DNA from: Salinimicrobium profundisediminis | GTDB lineage: Bacteria > Bacteroidota > Bacteroidia > Flavobacteriales > Flavobacteriaceae | Length of the DNA: 57,155 nt | Direction of reading: 5' to 3' | Assembly: GCF_026241755.1 (NCBI RefSeq) | Contig: NZ_JAPJDA010000025.1 | Location: forward strand, 1 to 57,155 | Shown: piece after piece, positions 17,716 through 25,912 of the stretch | Numbering within the stretch: position 1 is the first letter of the stretch | Layout: each line of letters starts with the position of its first letter | The notes under the pieces: model-generated | What the model was told of the DNA's origin: nothing | What the model saw: only the letters and a program-made list of their open reading frames with translations | Databases searched by the model: none | Made by a program: the position numbers and the translations under genes

Positions 17716-18429
17716 ATGGATAATTTTCAAATTGAAACAGCTCAAAATATAAGTATTACACAAAATGTTGCGGGGGTAGGAGAGCGTATTCTCGCATATC
17801 TTATTGATGGCCTTATGATGCTGGCTTACGTCATTATAGTAACCATGCTTATGGGAGGGCTGGATGGCAATCAGGGGCAGGAATGGCTCTTTATGAGTGT
17901 GGTGCTGCTACCCCTGCTGCTGTATTTTTTGCTATGGGAGAGTTTGTGGAATGGGCAATCCCCGGGTAAGGCAGCTTTACAGTTAAGAGTAGTGAAACTT
18001 GACGGTTCAAAACCTGCGTTTTCCAATTATATGGTGCGCTGGTTATTGAGAATTGTAGATATTACCATCACCAGTGGGAGCGTGGCAGTGGTTACTATCC
18101 TGTTAAACGGAAAAGGGCAGCGCCTTGGAGATCTTGCCGCTGGTACCACTGTTATTTCTGAAAGGGTACGCACCGGGCTGGATAATACCCTGCTGGTAAA
18201 TGTTCCTGATGATTACCGGCCGGTTTACCCGCAGGTCACTATGCTTTCCGATCGTGATGTGCAGGAGATCAAAGAGATTTACAGATCATCCCTTGCCAGC
18301 TCCAATTACAGGGTTATTGCTAAACTTTCTAACAGGGTTTCAGATTTACTTGGGGTTACTCCCGAAGATAAACCGGTACAGTTCCTTAAGACTGTGCTTA
18401 AAGATTACAGTTATTACACGAGGCAGTAA
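17716..18429 (+). CDS. RDD-family membrane protein
   Basis: A 237-residue protein with an RDD domain. The first helix begins ERILAYLIDGLMMLAYVI, with the R...D pair of the family, and there is a later QSPGKAALQLRVVKLDG loop and a GQRLGDLAAGTTV block. The C-terminal 70 residues are soluble and helical. It is divergent from the SpoIIM-like gene across 33 bp, a pairing seen repeatedly in this phylum, which suggests a shared membrane function. Some RDD proteins are ion antiporters, but that cannot be claimed here. Confidence 0.88.
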   Translation: MDNFQIETAQNISITQNVAGVGERILAYLIDGLMMLAYVIIVTMLMGGLDGNQGQEWLFMSVVLLPLLLYFLLWESLWNGQSPGKAALQLRVVKLDGSKPAFSNYMVRWLLRIVDITITSGSVAVVTILLNGKGQRLGDLAAGTTVISERVRTGLDNTLLVNVPDDYRPVYPQVTMLSDRDVQEIKEIYRSSLASSNYRVIAKLSNRVSDLLGVTPEDKPVQFLKTVLKDYSYYTRQ

Positions 18430-19176
18430 TTAATCAAGGATTTCCATTTCAATGTGGATGTTGCGCAGGGGCCACTCACTATCGTCTGTAGGGACTTTGT
18501 TGATCTCGTCAACCACGTCCATACCCGAGATCACACGTCCAAATACCGTATGATCATTGTTGAGGTGTGGGGAGCCATCATGATCCTGAACTATGTAAAA
18601 TTCGTAAGGGGAAGATGCTTTACTTACATTTTGCTCGGCATATTTTGCAGCTGCAAGAGCGCCTCGCACATGCCTATGCCCGGCATCGAATTCGCTCGGA
18701 ATTAAGAAGTCTCCAATCCGGTGGCGCTTAATATTGGTATCGGGGTTATCTGAATTTCCTCCCTGAATAACAAATCCTTCGTCAACACGATGGAAAAAAG
18801 TGCCGTCATAATAATCCTGGTTTACCATATAAAGAAAGTTTGCGCGATGAAGAGGAGTATCCCGGAACAATTCGACATCAATATTTCCAAAGCGGGTTTT
18901 GATCCGCACCCTATTCTCATCGTGTTTTTTCCCGTACTCCATCAGGAAAGGGATCAATTCTTCCTGCACGAGTAGTGGCCCTTTCCTTTTTTCTTTCTTT
19001 TCTACTTCAGCTTCTACAACTTCATCTACCTTGGTGTTATCTACACGGGCAGAATCGGGTTGTACGGGTTCCTCTAACATGGTTTCCACCTCATTTTTTG
19101 TAGAAGATTGTTTATCTTCACAACTTGCAAAAACGGCAGTGGCCAAAATTAATATCAGCAAAAAATTAGATCTCAT
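18430..19176 (-). CDS. Peptidyl-prolyl cis-trans isomerase, cyclophilin-type lipoprotein
   Basis: A 248-residue lipoprotein with lipobox FASC (Cys at residue 18), an acidic linker, and a cyclophilin domain from about residue 90. Hallmarks are TPLHRANFLYMV, DYYDGTFFHRV, FVIQGGNSD and HTVFGRVISGMDVVD. It would speed proline isomerisation in the periplasm or at the surface. The active-site FHR and QGG motifs are intact. Its ATG overlaps the ATG of the divergent Nudix gene (bases CATG, 19174-19177). Confidence 0.92.
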   Translation of the reverse strand: MRSNFLLILILATAVFASCEDKQSSTKNEVETMLEEPVQPDSARVDNTKVDEVVEAEVEKKEKRKGPLLVQEELIPFLMEYGKKHDENRVRIKTRFGNIDVELFRDTPLHRANFLYMVNQDYYDGTFFHRVDEGFVIQGGNSDNPDTNIKRHRIGDFLIPSEFDAGHRHVRGALAAAKYAEQNVSKASSPYEFYIVQDHDGSPHLNNDHTVFGRVISGMDVVDEINKVPTDDSEWPLRNIHIEMEILD

Positions 19177-19816
19177 GAATTTTCAGGATTTTCTTAATCT
19201 AAGTCCGAATTTAAGGAAAATTAATCTTTCGGGCGATGACGCGCACTTCAAATTGGCGCCAATGCTGCGGATGAAAGAACTGGAAAATCTGAATATTGAT
19301 AAGCAAAACCCGAAGCAGGCGGCGGTATTATCGGTGTTTTATCCGGGGCCACAGGGAGAAACAAAATTTGTTTTGATCCTTAGAAAAACCTATAAGGGAG
19401 TACATTCCAACCAGGTAGGATTTCCGGGAGGCAGGGTGGAAATTGAGGATCGTAACCTTGCGCACACAGCCCTTCGTGAAACAGAAGAAGAAGTAGGAAT
19501 TCCACAACACGAGGTTGAAATAGTAAGGGAGATGACCAGGCTTTATATCCCGCCAAGTAATTTTTGGGTACATCCATTTATGGGAGTTATGAAGAAGACT
19601 CCGGTGCTCATACCACAGGAGGATGAAGTAGAAGCTGTACTGGAGATTAAGCTTGAGGAATTTATGAGTGAATCCTGTTTAATTAAAGAGACCCTCTCTA
19701 CTTCATACGCCACAAATATTGAGGTGCCTGCATTTCTTCTTAACGGGCATGTAGTGTGGGGTGCTACCGCAATGATGTTGAGTGAGATGAAAGAGATCCT
19801 CAGGCAGCTGCTGTAA
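19175..19816 (+). CDS. Nudix hydrolase, CoA pyrophosphatase (NudL-like)
   Basis: A 213-residue protein starting at the ATG at 19175. An open frame upstream is antisense to the cyclophilin gene and is not credible as coding. The Nudix box is GGRVEIEDRN...RETEEEVGI, with the longer spacing of this subfamily, and it is preceded by LRKTYKGVHSNQVGFPGG, which resembles the NuCoA signature. Such enzymes cleave CoA and related nucleoside diphosphate derivatives. The start codon overlaps the divergent neighbour's start, so its promoter must lie inside that gene or translation is leaderless. Confidence 0.85.
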   Translation: MNFQDFLNLSPNLRKINLSGDDAHFKLAPMLRMKELENLNIDKQNPKQAAVLSVFYPGPQGETKFVLILRKTYKGVHSNQVGFPGGRVEIEDRNLAHTALRETEEEVGIPQHEVEIVREMTRLYIPPSNFWVHPFMGVMKKTPVLIPQEDEVEAVLEIKLEEFMSESCLIKETLSTSYATNIEVPAFLLNGHVVWGATAMMLSEMKEILRQLL

Positions 19817-19828
19817 GTTTTAATTAAG

Positions 19829-19836
19829 TATCTTTG
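19829..19836 (+). promoter_or_regulatory. -7 box for the acyltransferase gene
   Basis: TATCTTTG, an exact match to the Bacteroidota -7 consensus TAnnTTTG, 28 bases before the start codon. No clear -33 TTG at standard spacing. Confidence 0.5.
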
Positions 19837-19863
19837 TTGTTTCGTAAAAATCTCAGGGAATAA

Positions 19864-20667
19864 ATGGGGATGTTGAAAAAGAATCCTTTTGGGCACTATC
19901 TTTACTTGAAAAAATGGCTCATCCGCATCTTCGGAGTGCTCTCACACAGGCGATACAGAGGTTTCAATGAACTCAGGATCGAAGGATCTGAAATAATCAA
20001 AAACCTGCCCGATAATAATGTACTCTTTGTTTCAAATCACCAAACTTATTTTGCCGATGTCACTGCAATGTTTCACGTATTTAATGCTGCATTAAGCGGG
20101 AGGGTAGATTCTATCAAGAACGTGGGTTATATATGGCAACCAAAGCTCAATATTTATTACGTTGCGGCCAAGGAAACCATGAATTCAGGCCTCCTCACCC
20201 GAATAATGGCTTACGCCGGGGCAGTTTCGGTAGAAAGGACCTGGCGCGAAAAAGGGAAAGAAGTACAGCGGGAAGTAAATCCCAACGATCATAAAAATAT
20301 CGGAACAGCTTTAGAAGATGGATGGGTGATCACCTTTCCGCAGGGAACCACAAAGCCTTTTAAACCCATTAGAAAAGGTACAGCCCATATCATAAAACAA
20401 TATAAACCGGTTGTTATTCCTATTGTTATTGATGGTTTCAGGCGTTCTTTTGACAAAAAAGGATTAAGGGTTCGTAAAAAAGGCATTTTACAGAGTTTTC
20501 AGATCAAGGAACCACTGGTGATTGATTATGATAACGAAACCATTGAGGAAATTGTAGAAAAACTGGAATATGCTATTGAACAACATCCGTCTTTCCTGAA
20601 GGTAATTCCGCAGGAAGAACTGGAAGCGATGGAGGCCCTGAACAAAACCCGACAGTGGGAGTATTAA
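19864..20667 (+). CDS. PlsC-like lysophospholipid acyltransferase with variant motifs
   Basis: A 267-residue acyltransferase of the glycerolipid type. Motif I reads NHQTYFAD: His59 and Asp65 are separated by five residues, not the usual four. Motif III reads FPQGTT (158-163) in place of FPEGTR. The overall order, with VNPNDHKNIGTALEDGWVIT and KPVVIPIVIDGFRRSF, still fits the family. It probably acylates a lyso-lipid at the inner membrane. The altered motifs suggest a different acceptor or a distinct subfamily. It stands alone with its own promoter. Confidence 0.82.
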   Translation: MGMLKKNPFGHYLYLKKWLIRIFGVLSHRRYRGFNELRIEGSEIIKNLPDNNVLFVSNHQTYFADVTAMFHVFNAALSGRVDSIKNVGYIWQPKLNIYYVAAKETMNSGLLTRIMAYAGAVSVERTWREKGKEVQREVNPNDHKNIGTALEDGWVITFPQGTTKPFKPIRKGTAHIIKQYKPVVIPIVIDGFRRSFDKKGLRVRKKGILQSFQIKEPLVIDYDNETIEEIVEKLEYAIEQHPSFLKVIPQEELEAMEALNKTRQWEY

Positions 20668-20707
20668 AAGAGTGTTCAGTATTCAGTGCTCAGTGTTCAG
20701 ATTTGAA

Positions 20708-20734
20708 TGGCGCGGATTTGCAATCCGCGACGCG
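20708..20734 (+). repeat. CGGATT palindrome, copy 3
   Basis: TGGCGCGGATTTGCAATCCG followed by CGACGCG. It is preceded by several CAGTATTCAGTG/CAGTGTTCAG short repeats. Confidence 0.75.
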
Positions 20735-20784
20735 TTTTTCTAAGAATTGATTCAGTATTCAGTGGTCAGTTAGCAGTTTTTGAA

Positions 20785-20811
20785 TGGCGCGGATTTGCAA
20801 TCCGCGACGAG
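20785..20811 (+). repeat. CGGATT palindrome, copy 4
   Basis: Same core as copy 3, with the tail CGACGAG, 77 bp downstream of it. The intervening bases repeat the TTCAGTATTCAGTG motif. Confidence 0.75.
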
Positions 20812-20856
20812 CTTTTTTAAAAGAGTGCTCAGTGTTCAGATTTAAAATGATCCTGA

Positions 20857-20883
20857 TGGCGCGGATTTGTAATCCGCGACGAG
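20857..20883 (+). repeat. CGGATT palindrome, copy 5
   Basis: Same core with GTAATCCG, tail CGACGAG, 72 bp after copy 4. It lies just past the 3' end of the minus-strand membrane-protein gene. Confidence 0.75.
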
Positions 20884-20921
20884 TAACTTCCGAAGTAGTT
20901 CTACGTAAGAAACCACCATAT

Positions 20922-21560
20922 TTACATTTCCAGCCTTTTCAACTCTTTGTAATTTCTTTTGAGCCTGCCCAAAAGTATTCCGTAGATCAACCTGTAAAAC
21001 AGCCATAGAGCGAGGAGGAATACACCGAGTATAATGCAACCGGCTACGGCAAATTTAATCCAGTCTACAACATCAAAAGTATATTTGGAAGAATCGGTCA
21101 CCTCCTGTACCAGCTGGTGGTTTTGGATGGTATAGTAGGTAATAATTACAGAATATAATCCGGTTGAAATAAGGATGTATGCGATATAGGTCTTTACAGT
21201 TTTTCGGGTTCTAAGAATATTCTTCATGAGCGTTGCAGCATCGTCTGTAGAAGAAATTCTCCTGTAATTGCGGTAGAAGCAATAGATAAAATAGAAGGTG
21301 ATGAGGTAGCTAATCACATACATTCCAATCTGGATCTTTTTAAGGTGTAGTTGCTCCATTTGCTCCCAGTAATCGGCATCGGCCATAAAAATGGTGAACA
21401 AAGAAGAAAGAAGCAGCTCTACAATACTAATTACAAAGATCCATTTAACGATGGAAGAGGATTTCTTCCAGATCATTTTGTAGATCTCATTATAAGAAAG
21501 CTTTGGAAGATTCTCTTCCTGCTTTTTCCAGTTTTGTTTTAAAAATTCTAGTTCATCCAT
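20922..21560 (-). CDS. Membrane protein, probable anti-sigma partner
   Basis: A 212-residue protein with a soluble N-terminus (MDELEFLKQNWKKQEENLPK) and four hydrophobic segments at residues about 38-60, 77-98, 120-142 and 167-192. It starts 10 bp after the ECF sigma factor gene on the same strand. That order and the short cytoplasmic N-terminus suggest a membrane anti-sigma factor. There is no recognisable zinc-binding anti-sigma motif, so this rests on context. Confidence 0.7.
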   Translation of the reverse strand: MDELEFLKQNWKKQEENLPKLSYNEIYKMIWKKSSSIVKWIFVISIVELLLSSLFTIFMADADYWEQMEQLHLKKIQIGMYVISYLITFYFIYCFYRNYRRISSTDDAATLMKNILRTRKTVKTYIAYILISTGLYSVIITYYTIQNHQLVQEVTDSSKYTFDVVDWIKFAVAGCIILGVFLLALWLFYRLIYGILLGRLKRNYKELKRLEM

Positions 21561-21570
21561 GTGGTAGGTA

Positions 21571-22065
21571 CTACGGATTTAAAATATTTCTTAGGGTCTT
21601 TTTGATCCTGTTCATCTTCACGCGTGCATTGACTTCAGATATCCCCAGCATTTCAGAAATCTCCCGGTAAGACTGGTCTTCCAGGTATAAAAAGACCAAA
21701 GCCTTGTCGATATCATTTAGTTCTTTTACCGCTTTATACATTAATTGTAGTTGTTTTTCAACCTCATCATCATAAACATCTGCCTTTATTTTAAAACTTA
21801 CCTCGTCATAATTCTGGGTGCGCAGTTGTTTTTTCGATTTTCTATAGAGGGTGATAGCCGTGTTAAGAGCTACCCTGTACATCCAGGTGCTAAATTTTGA
21901 ATCACCTCTAAATTTTGGGTAGGCGTTCCAAAGTTGAATGGTAATTTCCTGAAAAAGATCATTGTGAGATTCCTGGTCATTGGTATACATGCGGCAAATC
22001 TTGTGCACTATGTTCTGGTGCTTTTCAAGATGACTTACAAATTCATGTTCCAGTTCTTTCTTCAC
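21571..22065 (-). CDS. ECF-type RNA polymerase sigma factor
   Basis: A 164-residue sigma-70 family protein. Region 2 includes HNDLFQEITIQLWNAYPKFR and STWMYRVALNTAI. Region 4 includes LYLEDQSYREISEMLGIS followed by NARVKMNRIKKTLR. It lacks regions 1 and 3, as expected of extracytoplasmic-function sigma factors. A probable membrane partner is encoded directly downstream. The upstream bases contain TTGTAACAAGAT, which could be part of an autoregulated promoter, but this is weak. Confidence 0.92.
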   Translation of the reverse strand: MKKELEHEFVSHLEKHQNIVHKICRMYTNDQESHNDLFQEITIQLWNAYPKFRGDSKFSTWMYRVALNTAITLYRKSKKQLRTQNYDEVSFKIKADVYDDEVEKQLQLMYKAVKELNDIDKALVFLYLEDQSYREISEMLGISEVNARVKMNRIKKTLRNILNP

Positions 22066-22160
22066 AAGATTGTTTAGGTTCTTAATTAGTAGTGAAAGTA
22101 GCGATCTTGTTACAATTCCCTTAAAATTTATTAATCTTCTTTTTATTCTGCGGAAAGCTC

Positions 22161-22168
22161 TAACTTTG
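22161..22168 (+). promoter_or_regulatory. -7 box for the NADH dehydrogenase gene
   Basis: TAACTTTG matches TAnnTTTG, 20 bases before the ndh start codon. The -33 element is not clear. Confidence 0.5.
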
Positions 22169-22187
22169 AAAGAAAGGCTTATATAAG

Positions 22188-23498
22188 ATGAATATTCCCA
22201 TTTCTGAATACCCTCGTGTGGTCATTGTAGGTGGTGGTTTTGCAGGAATTTCAATTGCAAAGCACCTTTTAAAGGAGAAATTGCAGGTGGTTTTGCTGGA
22301 CCGTCACAACTATCACACCTTTCAGCCTTTGTTGTACCAGGTTTCCACCTCGGGCCTCGAACCCGATTCTATAGCTTATCCTTTACGTAAGATCACCCGC
22401 CACAGTACAGATGGTTATTTCAGGCTCACCGAAGTTCAGCGTATTGTTCCTGAAGAAAATAAAATTGTAACCTCCATTGGCGAGCTGGCTTACGATTATC
22501 TTGTACTGGCCACAGGTTCGCGCACTAATTTCTTCGGAAATGAGAGCATTCAGAAAAATGCCATGTGGATGAAGACCATTCCGCAGGCACTTAATATTCG
22601 CAGTTTAATCCTTGAAAATCTTGAGCAGGCAGTAATCACATCAGATCCCGTAAAACGGAAGGCTTTGCTCAACTTTGTGATTGCCGGTGCCGGCCCCACC
22701 GGAGTGGAGCTTTGCGGCGCTATTGCCGAAGTGCGCAATCACATAGTGCCCAGAGATTTCCGGGATCTCGATCCTTCCGAAATGAAAATCCATCTTATTG
22801 AGGGGCTAGACAGGGTTTTGCCGCCAATGAGTCCCGAAGCTTCCAAAAAAGCCGAAAAATTCCTTAAAGATCTCGGGGTAGAAATCCATCTTAATGTGAT
22901 GGTACAGGAGTACGATGGTCAAAAAGTGACTACAAATAAAGAAGACCTCACGTTTAACACCTCCACTTTTATATGGGCGGCAGGAGTTTCGGGTGCACCG
23001 GTAGAAGGTTTGAATGCATCGGCACTGGTAGATAGGGCCGATCGTTATGAGGTTAACGTGTTTAACCAGGTGAAAGGTTACGAGAATGTCTTCGCCATTG
23101 GAGACATTGCTCTTATGAGCAATGAAGATTATCCAAAAGGGCATCCCATGGTTGCGCAGCCCGCGATACAGCAGGGGAAACACCTGGCAAAGAACCTTAA
23201 GCGCATCCTAAAAGGGGAAAAAATGGAACCCTTTGTTTATAATGACAAAGGTACCATGGCCACTGTGGGAAGAAACAAAGCCGTAGTAGATCTCGGAAAA
23301 TTGAAATTTGGCGGCTTCTTTGCCTGGTTTATCTGGATGTTTATCCACCTGTATTTTCTTGTCGGCTTTAGAAACCGACTCATTACTTTCTTTAATTGGG
23401 TCTACAATTACGTGAACTTTGATAAAGCGGCAAGATTGATCATAAGGCCGTTTAAAAGTAACAAGGAAAACCTGGAAGTAGATCAAAAAAAGGTCTAG
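22188..23498 (+). CDS. ndh: Type II NADH:quinone oxidoreductase
   Basis: A 436-residue flavoprotein. It has an N-terminal FAD motif (VIVGGGFAGISIAKHLL), the NDH-2 stretch FQPLLYQVSTSGLEPDSIAY, a second nucleotide motif (VIAGAGPTGVELCGAIAEV), and ENVFAIGDIAL near the C-terminal FAD contact. A hydrophobic, aromatic C-terminal segment (FFAWFIWMFIHLYFLVGF) fits membrane attachment. It oxidises NADH and reduces menaquinone without pumping protons. Single gene with its own -7 box. Confidence 0.92.
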   Translation: MNIPISEYPRVVIVGGGFAGISIAKHLLKEKLQVVLLDRHNYHTFQPLLYQVSTSGLEPDSIAYPLRKITRHSTDGYFRLTEVQRIVPEENKIVTSIGELAYDYLVLATGSRTNFFGNESIQKNAMWMKTIPQALNIRSLILENLEQAVITSDPVKRKALLNFVIAGAGPTGVELCGAIAEVRNHIVPRDFRDLDPSEMKIHLIEGLDRVLPPMSPEASKKAEKFLKDLGVEIHLNVMVQEYDGQKVTTNKEDLTFNTSTFIWAAGVSGAPVEGLNASALVDRADRYEVNVFNQVKGYENVFAIGDIALMSNEDYPKGHPMVAQPAIQQGKHLAKNLKRILKGEKMEPFVYNDKGTMATVGRNKAVVDLGKLKFGGFFAWFIWMFIHLYFLVGFRNRLITFFNWVYNYVNFDKAARLIIRPFKSNKENLEVDQKKV

Positions 23499-23840
23499 TA
23501 TTTCAGTTTTTATCCTGAAAGATCTTCTGTGCAAATTCTCTGCGGAATTTTAAAGCTGAAAATGTTCAAAAGCTTAAACAAGTGCTTTTTGAAGATTTAA
23601 GGAAATTACAGCCAAAATTTACTTTTGCCGGAATTAATTTGATATCCTGAAAGATGGCAAAAATGGCAGAAAACTTTTCAAAAATGGCATTTTTGAAGCC
23701 TCTTATTTGTACATCAAAAAGTGAAGTTGATTAAATTTTCGAGGGAGAATGGCATATAAAATACCTCAGGTAGCAATCCTGTATAAAAACGTATTTGTAG
23801 AACGCTTCCACTCAAATGTTTAGAATGTAAATGACTTATT
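23499..23840. other. Intergenic region after ndh
   Basis: No gene is recognised. The segment contains two copies of ATCCTGAAAGAT (near 23516 and 23643), a CTCTGCGGAA motif that also occurs in other spacers of this window, and an exact copy of the AAAAATG palindrome at 23679-23695 followed by GCCTCTT. Confidence 0.5.
23679..23695. repeat. AAAAATG palindrome, exact copy 1
   Basis: CAAAAATGGCATTTTTG, symmetrical around the central base and extended by TT/AA on either side. One of six exact copies in the window. Confidence 0.8.
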
Positions 23841-23963
23841 TCAGGAGATGAATATCAATAAGACGAGGAATATGAAAAAAGCAGCCACAGCGCAATGATC
23901 AGACCATACCTCGAATGTAGTCGCCTTCTCTTTATCTTCAGATTTTCTTCTTTGAGCACTCAT
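23841..23963 (-). CDS. Small single-helix membrane protein (40 aa)
   Basis: An open frame of 41 codons reads MSAQRRKSEDKEKATTFEVW, then SDHCAVAAFFIFLVLLIFIS. A charged cytoplasmic head is followed by one strongly hydrophobic helix of about 18 residues that ends the protein. This layout is typical of small bacterial membrane proteins. No family is recognised and the ribosome-binding site is weak, so the call rests on composition and the ATG placement. It lies between ndh and selO. Confidence 0.5.
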   Translation of the reverse strand: MSAQRRKSEDKEKATTFEVWSDHCAVAAFFIFLVLLIFIS

Positions 23964-24131
23964 GGTGAATCATTTATTAGGTTAATACTATAAAATCGTC
24001 TTAAAGATTTCCTATAAAATTAGGATTTTTTTGTGCTTTAACCAACTTTTGTCCTGTTAAATATCTGAATTTGAGAATAAAACCTACAAATGTGATTTTA
24101 GTATATTAACAAATTAGTTAAAATTTTGAGG

Positions 24132-25685
24132 CTATGAGCTGCATGAGAGCATGGAGCAGCCGGCTTTAGTCTCTGCCCATTCCGGTCTTTTCTTTACAAA
24201 ATCCTCAAAGCCATCTGTTGCGTAAGGCTGCTTCATCGCTTCCTGTAGCCTTACAAATAATTTATTCTCTCCCCGTTCCAGTTCCTCTATGGCTTCATGA
24301 AGTAGGTAATTTCTAAGGATGATGCGGGGATTGGTTTGGTTCATCAGGTTCTTCCTGGCTTCTTCCGAAAGCCCGTCATTTTTTGTCATTTTTGAGTAGT
24401 CTGTCAATAAAGCAACCAACTCGTCCTGTTCTTTGGGCTGGAGATCTCTGTACAATGAAGGTGCAAAGTGGTTCAGCAGGGTCTCAGGTACGGTTTCAGA
24501 AGGTATTTCAGCTAAAAGCCGATAGAAGAGGGTCATATCTGGCTGAATACTGGAAAGTACTGCTTCAAATCTCGCGATGATTTTCTTTTCCTCTTTTCCG
24601 GGGGGTTGAAAGCCTAACTTTTTTGCCATCATTTCATAATAGTAATCCCAAAAGATCTTTTCGTAGGAGTCGAGCGCATTTTCAAGACCTTCGGTGTCAT
24701 CAAAAAGTAAAGAAATGGCATTGGCGAGCCTGCCAAGGTTCCAGTAACCAATTGAAGGCTGGTTCCCAAAGGCGTAACGGCGGCCCGGAAGGTCGGTGGT
24801 GTTGGGTGTAAAGTTGTGATCATAGTGGTCAAGAAAAGAGAACGGCCCGTAATCAATGGTTAGCCCCAGTATAGACATATTATCAGTATTCATCACCCCA
24901 TGTACAAATCCCACCCGTTGCCACTCGGTCATCAAAAATGCCGTTTTATCGACTACTTCCTGGAACCAGGTGAGGATGCGATCTTCTTCCGTAAGATGCG
25001 GAAAATATCGGTCAATGGTCCAGTCTATTAGCTGTTTCATTTTTTCTTTATCGCCCTGGGCAGCCAGTAGTTCAAAGTTTCCGAAGCGTAAGAAGGAGGG
25101 GGCTACGCGAGATACAATAGCACCGGGTTCGTATTCGGGATTTCCATTATAGAACATATCGCGCAGCACTTTGTCTCCGGTCTCCACTAAAGCCAGAGCC
25201 CGGGTGGTGGGAACTCCCAGGTGGTGCATAGCTTCACTCATCAAATACTCTCTAACCGAAGATCGCAAAACCGCCCGCCCATCGGCATGTCTCGAATAAG
25301 CAGTTGGCCCCGCACCTTTTAATTGCAGCTCAAAAATGCCATTTTTGACACCCCATTCCCCCAGGGTAATCGCACGGCCATCGCCCAGTTGCCCTGCCCA
25401 GTTTCCAAATTGATGCCCTGCATAACAGGCTGCATAAGGGTTCATGGAGGCAGTAATTTTATTACCGGCCAGTATTTGCACATCTTCCGTAGAAGGATCC
25501 GCTATTCCCAATTCTTCAGCCAGATTCTTTGACCAGGCCAATAATTTAGGCGCAGCAACCGGGGTTGGGATTGCCTTGCTGTATAATTTCCCCGGGGTTT
25601 GGCGGGGAGTGCGGTCACCACTTTCATCTCCTTCAAACTGCTGCGTGAAATCATTCCGGAATTTTTTTTCTGCTATAGCGGTCAT
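24132..25685 (-). CDS. selO: Protein adenylyltransferase SelO (YdiU/UPF0061)
   Basis: A 517-residue pseudokinase-fold protein from the ATG at 25685; a TTG further upstream is less likely. Family blocks are present: NPYAACYAGHQFGNWAGQLG, the GDGRAITLGE strand, KGAGPTAYSRHADGRAVLRS, and the MNTDNMSILGLTIDYGPFSF metal-binding region. SelO transfers AMP from ATP to protein hydroxyls in redox stress. The C-terminus ends in SCSS, with Cys at the position often taken by selenocysteine in eukaryotes. One exact AAAAATG palindrome lies inside the gene. Confidence 0.95.
   Translation of the reverse strand: MTAIAEKKFRNDFTQQFEGDESGDRTPRQTPGKLYSKAIPTPVAAPKLLAWSKNLAEELGIADPSTEDVQILAGNKITASMNPYAACYAGHQFGNWAGQLGDGRAITLGEWGVKNGIFELQLKGAGPTAYSRHADGRAVLRSSVREYLMSEAMHHLGVPTTRALALVETGDKVLRDMFYNGNPEYEPGAIVSRVAPSFLRFGNFELLAAQGDKEKMKQLIDWTIDRYFPHLTEEDRILTWFQEVVDKTAFLMTEWQRVGFVHGVMNTDNMSILGLTIDYGPFSFLDHYDHNFTPNTTDLPGRRYAFGNQPSIGYWNLGRLANAISLLFDDTEGLENALDSYEKIFWDYYYEMMAKKLGFQPPGKEEKKIIARFEAVLSSIQPDMTLFYRLLAEIPSETVPETLLNHFAPSLYRDLQPKEQDELVALLTDYSKMTKNDGLSEEARKNLMNQTNPRIILRNYLLHEAIEELERGENKLFVRLQEAMKQPYATDGFEDFVKKRPEWAETKAGCSMLSCSS
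25331..25347. repeat. AAAAATG palindrome, exact copy 2 (inside selO)
   Basis: CAAAAATGCCATTTTTG, followed by ACACC. It encodes the residues KNGIF of SelO on the minus strand, so this copy could be coincidental coding sequence. Confidence 0.6.
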
Positions 25686-25866
25686 GGTGCAATTTTTTTC
25701 CAAAATACAAAACTTTTAAGCAGGTTTGAAAGAAGATGCTTCCGCAGAGAATTATTCACTTACAAAATATAGCCGCTGAAATTCAAGAGTAAGAATTTTC
25801 TTTAGAAAATTAACAGCAGCTTAGGCAATGACAAGAAATTAAGTTAAACCTAAATTAAAAAGTATT

Positions 25867-25894
25867 TTGGACAGCCTGATCTGGATTATTTTTA
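25867..25894 (+). promoter_or_regulatory. Promoter of the 120-aa gene
   Basis: TTG (25867-25869), 17 bases, then TATTTTTA (25887-25894). This is close to the Bacteroidota TTG-N17-TAnnTTTG pattern. A GAAGGAAA ribosome-binding site precedes the start at 25913. Confidence 0.45.
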
Positions 25895-25912
25895 GAAAAA
25901 AATTGAAGGAAA

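Noticed and set aside
18899-19174. N-terminal extension of the Nudix hydrolase
   Set aside because: This part is antisense to the cyclophilin signal peptide and linker; the ATG at 19175 gives the usual family N-terminus.
20708-20883. Possible CRISPR array
   Set aside because: Three palindromic repeats 72-77 bp apart with spacers that are themselves repetitive (CAGTATTCAGTG), with no cas genes and other copies scattered elsewhere; it is an interspersed repeat cluster.
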